Positions 56,705 to 64,000 of a stretch of DNA of 64,000 nt are shown here, piece after piece. Made by a program: the position numbers and the translations under genes. The stretch covers positions 38,343 to 102,342 of the IMG/VR virus record IMGVR_UViG_3300023235_000015; one strand, 5' to 3'. The first letter of the stretch is position 1. Each line of letters begins with the position of its first letter. The notes beneath the pieces were generated by a model. That model was not told where the DNA came from. It did no database searches and saw only the letters and a program-made list of their open reading frames with translations. Source of the DNA: a virus.

Positions 56705-56917
56705 AAATCGTCCCTCTTGGTTAGGCCCATTCGTGGGCGTGTCTAGGCATCATATCACAGATCGCCCCGTCGTGGTAGTTTGGCACCAGACGGATTATTT
56801 GGTTTTGCGGGGGTTTTGCTGTAAGATGGTCTAACAACACTAGTGAAGTCTGAAACAAAGGCTACATAGGTAGCTCCTGTGTATATAAATTTTGTTTCAA
56901 TAAAGGAGAATCAATTA
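56705..56917. promoter_or_regulatory. Divergent intergenic region with promoters
   Basis: Plus strand: TTGGTT-17 nt-TAAGAT (56799-56827) is a sigma70-like candidate; downstream GAAACAAA/TTTGTTTC encloses GCTAC-ATAG-GTAGC. Minus strand: GTGATATGAT near 56750 as a -10 and a GCCCA-CGAA-TGGGC hairpin in the leader. Confidence 0.5.
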
Positions 56918-58204
56918 ATGGCAGTTAGCAAAATTGATAAAGAATTAAAAGGTCGTGAAAAAGAAGTAGGAGCAAAAGTAAAGTCAGAGGGTCAAATTCA
57001 GGCCGCTTTTCATTTTGGATATCCAAGAACTACATTTGCGGATTTCCTAAGACGCAATAAGCTACCTACTAAAGCCGACCAGACAATTATCAATGAGGCT
57101 ACTAATAAAGTAGCAGACATTGATGATCCATACCGCTTAAAAGCTGACAAGCTGGAAATTTCTCTAGCAGCAGTAAAGAAAGATAATAAGCAGTATGCGA
57201 AAAGATTCGCTTCAGAAAGTATATTCTTAGATGAAATTAAGGATATTGTAAAGCTCCCTGTAAAAACCAACGACTATGACGTATTTCATCAGCCATCAGG
57301 TAGGCCCGAAGAATCATGTATCGCGCCTATTTTTGATCAGCAATATGGACAGCAGGTAGTTAAGTCAGATACGCCCGGTAACAAGGGTGAATACAATACA
57401 GCTATTTTCGATACTCGTCTAGAGCGTTGGGTAGATGCTGTAACAGGCATCATAGCCAAGAGAGCAGAAGGCTATAACATTACAGAGTTAATTATTCCTC
57501 TTGGCGGTGATCAGATTGAAGGTGATGAAATCTTTGCTGGTCAGGCTTGGCAATTAGAGATTAGTCCTACTGAACAAGTGTGGCAATTGTCAGTAAAAAT
57601 GACTGTAGCTCTAAAAAAGGTTATCAAGTTTGCTAAGGAAGAAATTGGCATTGAAAGAATCGCTATCTACGGCGTAGACGATAATCATGGTAAAGTTGGC
57701 GGCAAGAAGTCTGGTGCGCGTCCTGCTAAGTATTCTTGGAACTGGCTATTTCAGCAGATTCTATTTGAGAATCTATCAGGCGAGCCTATTGACGAAATGG
57801 CTGCTGAGCCGGGTGGAGCTTTGTTCTTCTATTGTCAGGGTCATGAGTTTCAGTTAATTCATGGACACCAGATTAGAGGTTGGGGCGGAATTCCATTCTA
57901 CGGCTTACAGAAGTTTGAGGCTAAGAGTATTCGTCTACATAATAGACTGTACCAATTTCTACTAATGGGGCATATTCATCAGCCTGCCGAAATCTCAAAC
58001 GGTGCTGCTGAGACTATTGTTTCTGGCGATTGGGTTGGGCCTAACAATCTATCAGGTCTAATTGTTGCGGGTTCACGCCCACAACAGAAAGTTATCTTTG
58101 TTTCTCAACGTTGGGGAATTGATGCTACTGAAAGAATTTATTTTGAGGAAGCTGATATTGCATTCCAGCCTACAGAAATTTATGGTGAACTTCCTGTAAG
58201 ATAA
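56918..58204 (+). CDS. Metallophosphoesterase-like protein
   Basis: 428 aa from ATG 56918 (RBS AAAGGAGAATC). N-terminal HTH-like segment (GQIQAAFHFGYPRTTFADFL). The core has PLGGDQIEGDEIF, YGVDDNHGK, FQLIHGHQIRGWGG and LMGHIHQPAE, the metal ligands of calcineurin-like phosphoesterases. Probable nuclease acting on DNA. A terminator follows. Confidence 0.75.
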   Translation: MAVSKIDKELKGREKEVGAKVKSEGQIQAAFHFGYPRTTFADFLRRNKLPTKADQTIINEATNKVADIDDPYRLKADKLEISLAAVKKDNKQYAKRFASESIFLDEIKDIVKLPVKTNDYDVFHQPSGRPEESCIAPIFDQQYGQQVVKSDTPGNKGEYNTAIFDTRLERWVDAVTGIIAKRAEGYNITELIIPLGGDQIEGDEIFAGQAWQLEISPTEQVWQLSVKMTVALKKVIKFAKEEIGIERIAIYGVDDNHGKVGGKKSGARPAKYSWNWLFQQILFENLSGEPIDEMAAEPGGALFFYCQGHEFQLIHGHQIRGWGGIPFYGLQKFEAKSIRLHNRLYQFLLMGHIHQPAEISNGAAETIVSGDWVGPNNLSGLIVAGSRPQQKVIFVSQRWGIDATERIYFEEADIAFQPTEIYGELPVR

Positions 58205-58229
58205 GAACTAAAACATAGTTGTTCTAAAA

Positions 58230-58267
58230 GTCTCTAGGTGCTATCATATGACCTAGAGATTTTTTAT
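58230..58267 (+). terminator. Rho-independent terminator
   Basis: TCTCTAGGT/ACCTAGAGA (9 bp) followed by TTTTTTATT, directly after the phosphoesterase gene. Confidence 0.9.
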
Positions 58268-58283
58268 TGCAAAAAGGAACTTA

Positions 58284-58871
58284 ATGTCAAAAGTAGACAG
58301 ACTTGAAAATAGAATTGGCGGTCGCAGAAAGAAACGTGACCGCGCTCGAAAGGGCAGAGCTAGACAGCTTAAGCTTTTTAAAAAGACTAAAAAAACTGGA
58401 CACAAAAAGCAAGCCGCTAAATGGGGTCGTGAAGCTGTGCGCCACGATAAGGCTATTGAAAAGCTAGAGAAAGCTATCAATAAACAAAAGGCAAAGCGCG
58501 GCCCTAAATCTGGAACAGGAGTTTGGGGTGGTTCTAAGTCAATTATAGTAAATGAATCTGATCCTGTAGCTAAGAAACAGGGCATACCTAAGACTTCATC
58601 TAAGAGGGGAATAAGCCATTGGGCTACTCTTCTTAACCCTGATTCAGACCACAGCGTTTTAGCACTATCAGCTTTCGCTAGAGATTATGGCACTACTGAT
58701 GGTTCTGGTTTAGCACGTTCTATTGCTAACTCATTAGGAATTTCAAACTATTCAACTGGAAATTACAATAGCTACTACATTAAAAGAAATGTCTGGACTT
58801 ACAGAGTACAAATTCTGTGGGCTGTTTCAGGTCATTTTGATCATGTACACGTAGGAATTAGGAGAGTATAA
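58284..58871 (+). CDS. Lysin-like peptidase with basic N-terminus
   Basis: 195 aa. Residues 1-85 are extremely basic and helical; the C-terminus ends SGHFDHVHVGIRRV, where H.DHVH.G resembles metal-binding motifs of M15-type peptidoglycan peptidases of phages. Overlaps the amidase gene by one base. The enzymatic assignment is tentative. Confidence 0.6.
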   Translation: MSKVDRLENRIGGRRKKRDRARKGRARQLKLFKKTKKTGHKKQAAKWGREAVRHDKAIEKLEKAINKQKAKRGPKSGTGVWGGSKSIIVNESDPVAKKQGIPKTSSKRGISHWATLLNPDSDHSVLALSAFARDYGTTDGSGLARSIANSLGISNYSTGNYNSYYIKRNVWTYRVQILWAVSGHFDHVHVGIRRV

Positions 58872-59653
58872 TGAATCTTAAAAAAACAAAGCGATCATTA
58901 AAAAAACAAGAAATGGAACTAGTAAATAAAATTGCTAAAAAAAATGCTGAACTGGAAGATTTTTACAACGATAAAAGAAAAGTAAAAAAAGATATAAATA
59001 AAGAACATGAATCAGAAGTAAGAAAAGAGCTTAGACAAGAACGTAAAGACTTAAACGTGCGCATTCGTGAAATTAGAAAGGCGCAGGCCGCTAGACAAAA
59101 TGTTTTACAAAAACTAAAAAACAGAATTAGTAAAACAATTAATAAAATTAGGCAGCGTAAAAATCCTAGAATTATTAATTTAAATTTAGATTTTAGAGCA
59201 ATGTCTACTCAAGGAGGTATTGACAAAGTAATTGGTCATTATACCGCAGGTCCAAGAGACAAGGACACAAAAGACGCTATTAGATTGTGTAAAGTTTATC
59301 ATCAGATGCACCTAAATAATGGTTGGTCTGGTGAGGGATATATGCTTTGTTTCACAGTAGATGGAAATATTTTAGTCTTGCGCCCTGCTAAATACGTGGG
59401 TGCGCATACGCTAGGCTATAATACTGGTAGTTATGGAATTATGATGCATGGAACAACTGGTGATAAGCCTAGTGATGCCCAACTAGAAGCAATTAAATGG
59501 TGGGCTAAAAATGGAAACAAAACAATCATGGGGGAAGGTAAGACAATCGTTAGACCAAAAAATCTAAAGTGGTACGGCCATAATGATTTCAACGCTACTA
59601 GTTGTCCCGGTGAGTTTAAGAACGCATATGTAAGTAAGGGTAATAAAAAATAA
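58871..59653 (+). CDS. N-acetylmuramoyl-L-alanine amidase (Amidase_2) with coiled-coil N-terminus
   Basis: 260 aa. The first 100 residues are a charged coiled coil similar in style to the upstream protein. Then VIGHYTAGPRDKD, GYMLCFTVDGNI, GAHTLGYNTGSYGIMMHG and GHNDFNATSCPGEF give the zinc ligands and fold of Amidase_2/PGRP amidases. Cuts the glycan-peptide bond. Confidence 0.88.
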   Translation: MNLKKTKRSLKKQEMELVNKIAKKNAELEDFYNDKRKVKKDINKEHESEVRKELRQERKDLNVRIREIRKAQAARQNVLQKLKNRISKTINKIRQRKNPRIINLNLDFRAMSTQGGIDKVIGHYTAGPRDKDTKDAIRLCKVYHQMHLNNGWSGEGYMLCFTVDGNILVLRPAKYVGAHTLGYNTGSYGIMMHGTTGDKPSDAQLEAIKWWAKNGNKTIMGEGKTIVRPKNLKWYGHNDFNATSCPGEFKNAYVSKGNKK

Positions 59654-59665
59654 GGAAGTGATTCA

Positions 59666-59860
59666 ATGTCTAAATCTAAATCTGTAAATCCGGTATCACC
59701 AAAAGTAAGTGTTCCCTTCATTCTTGGTATTGTTGCTTTAGCGGCTGAAACAGCCACAACACTAACATGGGATGAAACTAACTGGATTGGTTCAGCAATT
59801 ATTGTGCTTTACGCTCTGTCAGGATATCTAGTAAATGACCCTGATAGAAATACTGCTTAA
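59666..59860 (+). CDS. Holin-like membrane protein
   Basis: 64 aa, with two hydrophobic segments (VPFILGIVALAAETATTLTW and IGSAIIVLYALSGYLV) and a charged C-terminus. Position directly after two lysin genes suggests holin. Confidence 0.62.
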   Translation: MSKSKSVNPVSPKVSVPFILGIVALAAETATTLTWDETNWIGSAIIVLYALSGYLVNDPDRNTA

Positions 59861-59891
59861 CACGTAGCGCATTTCACATAGCATAATAATT

Positions 59892-59926
59892 AAGGCCGTC
59901 ACATTAATTTGTGGCGGTCTTTTTTA
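59892..59926 (+). terminator. Rho-independent terminator
   Basis: GGCCGTCACA/TGTGGCGGTC (10 bp, two G-T) followed by TTTTTT, after the lysis cassette. Confidence 0.9.
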
Positions 59927-59942
59927 TTGGTACAATACAATT

Positions 59943-60206
59943 ATGCCTGTACAAATACCATGCCCTCAATGTAACGTAGCTAATAATTTTGGTGAAAGAA
60001 TTAGAAAGTTAGATGATGGCACTAGCGAAATCTATATCATGTGTCCAACTTGTTATTATGAGAGAGTTGTATTTAAAGCTCACTCTAGTATAATTAGACA
60101 GTATAGAAAACTATATCGGCTAAAGGCTCGTTATAAAAACAACCCTAAGCAGATAAAACTTGTAGAACAACAAATAAAGAAGTTGAATGCAAAAGCCAAC
60201 AAATAG
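59943..60206 (+). CDS. Zinc-ribbon protein
   Basis: 87 aa. PCPQCNVANNFG and MCPTCYYERVV give CxxC...CxxC; the C-terminus is a basic helix (QIKLVEQQIKKLNAKANK). Possible nucleic-acid binding. Overlaps the HTH gene by 20 nt. Confidence 0.65.
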   Translation: MPVQIPCPQCNVANNFGERIRKLDDGTSEIYIMCPTCYYERVVFKAHSSIIRQYRKLYRLKARYKNNPKQIKLVEQQIKKLNAKANK

Positions 60207-60432
60207 ACAGCTAGAATTTTTAAGTTTAATTGCTAGCGGTATGGACACATATGAGGTAGCTAAAGAACTTAGCGTTTCTCAAAATACCGTTCGTAATACT
60301 ATCGTAGCTGCAAAAGCAAAAACAGAAGTTCCAAGTACAGCTAACCTAATTGCTTACGCAGTTTATAGAGGTTGGATTTGGCCTGTTGATGATGGTGTAC
60401 CTGCTGAATTCGCAGTTATATCAGAAGCATAA
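60187..60432 (+). CDS. LuxR-type HTH protein
   Basis: 81 aa. TNRQLEFLSLIASGMDTYEV then AKELSVSQNTVRNTIVAAKA is the GerE/LuxR DNA-binding domain without a receiver. Likely transcription regulator, perhaps of the head operon whose promoter lies 200 bp downstream. Confidence 0.82.
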   Translation: MQKPTNRQLEFLSLIASGMDTYEVAKELSVSQNTVRNTIVAAKAKTEVPSTANLIAYAVYRGWIWPVDDGVPAEFAVISEA

Positions 60433-60434
60433 TT

Positions 60435-60626
60435 ATGAGTAAGGCAGTAATTAGCAAAGAAGGCAAAATGATTTGCCCTAGATGTGAATTAGCGCAAGAT
60501 ATTCTTTCGTATAAAGCATTAAAAACATACAATGATTATAATTGCGCAGCAATATATAAATGCGCTAACTGTAGAGCTATATTTGCGCCATTGCCTGACT
60601 TATTTGACGTAGTATCGAATCAGTAA
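60435..60626 (+). CDS. Zinc-ribbon protein
   Basis: 63 aa. ICPRCELAQDILS and YKCANCRAIFAPL give two CxxC knuckles. Function unknown. Confidence 0.65.
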   Translation: MSKAVISKEGKMICPRCELAQDILSYKALKTYNDYNCAAIYKCANCRAIFAPLPDLFDVVSNQ

Positions 60627-60672
60627 TTGACAAATAACTGTATTAGTTGATATACTAATTAACAGTTGTCAA
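60627..60672 (+). promoter_or_regulatory. Sigma70-type promoter with inverted repeat
   Basis: TTGACA (60627-60632), 18-nt spacer, TATACT (60651-60656) preceded by TGA (extended -10). An interrupted inverted repeat, TTGACAA-ATA-ACTGT with ACAGTTGTCAA, spans the promoter and may be an operator. Drives the head genes. Confidence 0.85.
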
Positions 60673-60687
60673 ACTATATTAGGTTAA

Positions 60688-62055
60688 ATGAATACTAAAA
60701 CAGACGTAACAACTGAAGAAGTCGCCGCATTAGAGATTTATCTGTCTACAGATACTTCTACTACTATTGACGATGATGGGCTTGTATGGAAAGAGGTTCT
60801 TAGAGAAGGTACTTGGGCTTATCGTCCGGGTGCTGGTCAAGTACCCGAAAGCAAGCCGCTAAAGGTCGTAGTTGGAAATTCCGCCGATTCCAGTGAGATT
60901 GGTTTTGCCGATCTTATTGAATCATTTGAAGCAAGAGCTATTGACCACGTTACTATTCCTACCTCACATGAGGACAAACCTGAACAAAATACTGGCTTTG
61001 TAGAAAAGTTAGAAATTCGTAATGTTGATGGAAGTAACAGACTTTATGCTGGTTTAAAATTTACGGAGCCAGACATTAAAGAAAAAGCTTTGAGAGGTAC
61101 AATTGCTAACACAAGTGTTGGTGTTGTATATGATTATATTAAGAAATCAACTGGTGATATTTATAAACAAGTACTAGGGCATATTGCTCTTACAAACAAG
61201 CCTTGGATTAATAACATGGCACCATTTGGTTTATCAGAAGAAGGCATTGAAGGCGAAGAAGTAGCTTATGTAGATGCTGAACCTGATAATGAAGTTTTAG
61301 AAGCACTTAAGATTTCAGATATAGCAGATTTTGATGCCGCTAAGGATTTAATTATCCAAAAGGCAAAAGAACTAGGTAATCTTGATTGGTTACCTACTGA
61401 TTGGCAGGAAACTGTTGATGATGATGAAAGCGTCAGTCTAGACGCACCTGAAAATAACAACGGAGATAAGGAGACTAAAACAATGTCTAAGACTCCCGAA
61501 GAAGTAGCTCAGGAAGAAAAGGACCGTCTAGCAGCCGAAAATGTTGCCAACGAAACTGGACTTTCTGAAGAAGCTGTTGCTAAGATGATTGAGGAAGCAC
61601 AGGAAGCTGGTAAGGCGGAAGCTGAAGCCAAGTTTTCTGAACTAGAGGCCCGTAACAAGGCGCTAGAAGCTGACCTACATGATAAGGCAGTAGCAGAAAA
61701 GATTACAAGTCTTAAGGACGAGGGATTCTCAGAATACCCCGGCCTACTAAAGACTATTGAAGAACTATTGCTAGCCGATGAAGGCTCAGACGTTACTACT
61801 ATTTCTCTATCAGAGGAAGTAGATGGTAAGACTGTAACTTCAGAAGTCAAGCTATCAGTTTCAGATATTGTATCAAGAATTACAGACAGTATGCCAAAGG
61901 AAGATGATAAGTTGAACTTTGGCGATCAGGCAAACGATTTCCAAAATTTTGGAGAGCGTCCGTCACGCGGGAATGAAGAAGTTGACCCTGTGAAGGCTGC
62001 TGATGAGCTTAATGCTCGTCTAGGCCGTACTGTTCCAACAGCGGGAGGTAACTAA
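60688..62055 (+). CDS. Prohead protease with C-terminal scaffold region
   Basis: 455 aa. Residues 70-180 (HVTIPTSHEDKPEQNTGFVE, ALRGTIANTSVGVVYDY, QVLGHIALTNKPWI) resemble phage prohead protease/Mu GpI-like proteins. The C-terminal half is acidic and coiled-coil-rich, as in fused scaffolds. An internal ATG at 61482 (MSKTPEEVAQEEKDRLAAEN) could give the scaffold alone. Confidence 0.78.
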   Translation: MNTKTDVTTEEVAALEIYLSTDTSTTIDDDGLVWKEVLREGTWAYRPGAGQVPESKPLKVVVGNSADSSEIGFADLIESFEARAIDHVTIPTSHEDKPEQNTGFVEKLEIRNVDGSNRLYAGLKFTEPDIKEKALRGTIANTSVGVVYDYIKKSTGDIYKQVLGHIALTNKPWINNMAPFGLSEEGIEGEEVAYVDAEPDNEVLEALKISDIADFDAAKDLIIQKAKELGNLDWLPTDWQETVDDDESVSLDAPENNNGDKETKTMSKTPEEVAQEEKDRLAAENVANETGLSEEAVAKMIEEAQEAGKAEAEAKFSELEARNKALEADLHDKAVAEKITSLKDEGFSEYPGLLKTIEELLLADEGSDVTTISLSEEVDGKTVTSEVKLSVSDIVSRITDSMPKEDDKLNFGDQANDFQNFGERPSRGNEEVDPVKAADELNARLGRTVPTAGGN

Positions 62056-62462
62056 TGCCGCAGAATGAAACACAAAGCCAGCACTCTGCCGATAGAGAAA
62101 TCCTAGTATTTCCTGCCGGACAAGATGCTATTAAATCAGTAGTAGTGGCTGCTTCTGGTATTCCTACGCTTGCTTCTGCCGTATTTGGCAAAACAGACGT
62201 TAAGGGACTCCTAGCTGGTACTGCACTGGAAGAAATTCCGGGTGATGCGCAGGGTCGTGTACGTAAGTTCACTTCCGGCACAATCATTGGAATTCTAGGA
62301 ACTACGCTTATTTTTAATAATGTTGATTCAGTAGACGCTAATTATGATGTTTCTGCTGACGCACTATTTCACAGTTGCGTATTCCGTCAAGACAGAATCG
62401 TGGACTATAGTGCCGACGAAACTGATCTAAAGGCCGACCTACCGACATGCAGTTGGCTATAG
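62055..62462 (+). CDS. Probable head decoration protein
   Basis: 135 aa between protease and capsid. Beta-rich with KFTSGTIIGILGTTLIFNNV; size and position match trimeric decoration proteins. Overlaps the protease stop by one base. Confidence 0.65.
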   Translation: MPQNETQSQHSADREILVFPAGQDAIKSVVVAASGIPTLASAVFGKTDVKGLLAGTALEEIPGDAQGRVRKFTSGTIIGILGTTLIFNNVDSVDANYDVSADALFHSCVFRQDRIVDYSADETDLKADLPTCSWL

Positions 62463-62478
62463 GAGATAACGAATAAAT

Positions 62479-63585
62479 ATGTCATATTCAAATAAAGATA
62501 AGGGACTAAGCTTCGATCCTTGGGATGGAGCTACCCTAACACAGAGTATTCGTCGTCCACTAGAAACAAAGTACGAAGGTGTAACAACTGTTGGTCAGGC
62601 CATTGCGCCACTATTCCCGGTTCAAACTAGAGAAGTTTCTATTGAAGCGAGAGAAGTGTCAGCATTCGGAGCCGGACAGTTCCGCGCACCAGACGCTACT
62701 CCACCACTAGTAGAGTTCGACGCAAGCATTTCAAGAGCCAAGATGGAACTAGTTCTACTTGACGAAATGCGCAGAATTAAGGAAGAAGATTGGCTAAACC
62801 TAACTTCTCCCGATCCAAGAATCAAAGAAAAGGTAGTAGCTGACCTGCTTACACAGGGCGAAATGCTAGCTATTCGTAACCGTCGTCTAACCGAAAATCT
62901 ACGTTGGGAAGCCTTTACTGGTGAAGCAACTATTACTTACGGTCTAGGCACAGTTGCAGAATCACAGTACATTGTTGACTATAACATTCCCGCAACTAAC
63001 TTTGTTGCGGCCACTGATTCAGGTGGCTTTGCTTGGGATGATTATGCTAACTCAACACCTATCGAAGATATCAAGAAATGGACTAAGATTCATACCAAGA
63101 CTGTTGGATTCGAAGGTACTAAGGTTCACCTTTCATCTGAGGCGCGTGACCACATGCTTCAGTCAGAGTCACTAAAGTCTTACCTAACTGGCAACGACCG
63201 CGCCCTATGGGTTGCTACTGTTGTTGACGTTCAGAATCTCCTACCGGGAATTGAATTCATCATCGTTGATGAAGGATACCGTGAGGCTGGTACTGAGGGT
63301 CGTGGTAAGTCAGATATTAAGCGTTACCTACCTGTCAACAAGGCTATGATCACAACTGACTATAGCATTGACGGAGAAAGTATTGCCGATATGCCGGACG
63401 GACTAGTAACTGTAGCGAATAGCTACAACACTACTACAAACGTTCAAGGTGAAGCAGCCGAAGTCAAGCTAGATAACATGAGTCTAACTCATTACCTACG
63501 TTATGCTTCTGCTCGTATCACTAGACTAAATCATCCGGGTGCGTTCGTATGGGCGACACTAGGAACATTCACTTCTGACTTCTAA
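62479..63585 (+). CDS. Major capsid protein
   Basis: 368 aa. VSAFGAGQFRAPDATPPLVE, LTENLRWEAFTGEATITYG and FIIVDEGYREAG fit HK97-fold capsid proteins of the phage E-like type. RBS AGGAGATAAC. Followed by a strong terminator, as expected for the most abundant virion protein. Confidence 0.88.
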   Translation: MSYSNKDKGLSFDPWDGATLTQSIRRPLETKYEGVTTVGQAIAPLFPVQTREVSIEAREVSAFGAGQFRAPDATPPLVEFDASISRAKMELVLLDEMRRIKEEDWLNLTSPDPRIKEKVVADLLTQGEMLAIRNRRLTENLRWEAFTGEATITYGLGTVAESQYIVDYNIPATNFVAATDSGGFAWDDYANSTPIEDIKKWTKIHTKTVGFEGTKVHLSSEARDHMLQSESLKSYLTGNDRALWVATVVDVQNLLPGIEFIIVDEGYREAGTEGRGKSDIKRYLPVNKAMITTDYSIDGESIADMPDGLVTVANSYNTTTNVQGEAAEVKLDNMSLTHYLRYASARITRLNHPGAFVWATLGTFTSDF

Positions 63586-63606
63586 AAGTTGGAAGTAAAT
63601 TGAATA

Positions 63607-63653
63607 TAAGCCGCTTACTAAACGTAAAAATTTAGTAGGCGGCTATATTTTTA
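63607..63653 (+). terminator. Rho-independent terminator
   Basis: AGCCGCTTACTAAA/TTTAGTAGGCGGCT (14 bp, one wobble) then ATATTTTT, directly after the capsid gene. Confidence 0.9.
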
Positions 63654-63679
63654 CAAACTTATAATATAAGGATATTACA

Positions 63680-64000
63680 TTGTCTTACAAGGAAACAATA
63701 CAAAATCTTTCACCAAGTATTTTTCTTGGTTTAGATTCTGTTAATGGGCTAATTAATATTCCTAGTACTAGCGCCACACCTTCTAATCACGGTGCTAGTG
63801 GTCAGAGCGGTATTGCTATAGGTAGCGAAATAACAGGTCCGTTAAGTAAATCAATTAATTCTGGATCAACCGACTTCGACGGCACCGACGACCGGATCAC
63901 TACCGACTACGGGACGCGGCGGAACCTATGTACGAACCCCGGTTTTGAGATTGACAAGAGCGGCTGGCGCGATGTAGAGCAGGCCGGCTATTGCCAGAAC
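63680..64000 (+). CDS. Start of a structural (tail or appendage) protein, partial
   Basis: At least 107 aa from TTG 63680 (RBS AAGGA 8 nt upstream), running off the window. SYKETIQNLSPSIFLGLDSV, then STDFDGTDDRITTDYGTRRN and NPGFEIDKSGWR. The FDGTDD part is common in phage structural proteins with LamG/jelly-roll repeats. From about 63860 the GC content jumps, suggesting a module junction. Confidence 0.65.
   Translation, partial: MSYKETIQNLSPSIFLGLDSVNGLINIPSTSATPSNHGASGQSGIAIGSEITGPLSKSINSGSTDFDGTDDRITTDYGTRRNLCTNPGFEIDKSGWRDVEQAGYCQN

Overview
The window is part of a tailed double-stranded DNA phage genome (Caudoviricetes). It is AT-rich and almost entirely coding, with genes that often overlap by 1-8 bases (ATGA, TAATG). 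It carries terminase, a portal-MuF fusion, a prohead protease and a major capsid protein. Peptidoglycan hydrolases of NlpC/P60, transglycosylase and Amidase_2 type, a LuxR-type HTH protein and ThyX suggest a Gram-positive, possibly actinobacterial, host. Short GC-rich patches inside otherwise AT-rich genes fit exchange with a higher-GC gene pool. The host itself cannot be read from the sequence.

Layout: (1) 1-22.3 kb, plus strand: the tail end of a probable ssDNA-binding protein, a tRNA-like fold, a DnaE-type polymerase split in two by an HNH endonuclease gene, a RecA-like recombinase, a Cas4-like nuclease carrying an intein, ThyX, two DNA methyltransferases, a RuvC-like resolvase, terminase, an intein-containing portal-MuF protein and small membrane proteins. 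The block ends in a structured RNA and a bidirectional terminator. (2) 22.5-56.7 kb, minus strand: a long accessory block of small, mostly unknown genes. Recognisable members are an RNA ligase, a CMP/dCMP deaminase, a GNAT enzyme, an ArdC-like antirestriction protein, a C39-like protein, a metallophosphoesterase, a CCA-adding enzyme, two peptidoglycan hydrolases, a deoxyribonucleotidase, an endonuclease VII-like protein and a dNMP kinase. (3) 56.9-64.0 kb, plus strand: a phosphoesterase, two lysin-like proteins, a holin-like protein, small zinc-ribbon and HTH proteins, then protease, decoration protein, capsid and the start of a structural protein.

The main unusual signal is at 32.86-41.78 kb. 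Twenty intergenic copies of one leader element precede small minus-strand genes. Each begins at or just after the upstream stop codon (TAGGYG), folds into a hairpin whose arms change together between copies, often has a GAAA-type loop, continues into TTCTRA, and ends in a nearly constant AAAACAAAAGAGAGAGAAACA-ATG ribosome-binding segment. The layout recalls the SAS/ESAS elements of Cluster K mycobacteriophages, but the sequences differ and the compensatory changes argue for an RNA function. Two further leader families follow at 41.95-42.86 kb and 42.88-45.26 kb. There are also tRNA-like elements near 0.25, 42.6 and 43.0 kb, and leader hairpins at 50.1 and 53.3 kb that could pair with or enclose ribosome-binding sites.

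Together the genes describe a phage with its own polymerase, recombination and nucleotide supply, protection from host restriction (two methylases, ArdC), RNA repair or maturation (RNA ligase, CCA enzyme), and apparent use of post-transcriptional control in its accessory block. All functions are inferred by reading motifs; no database search was run.
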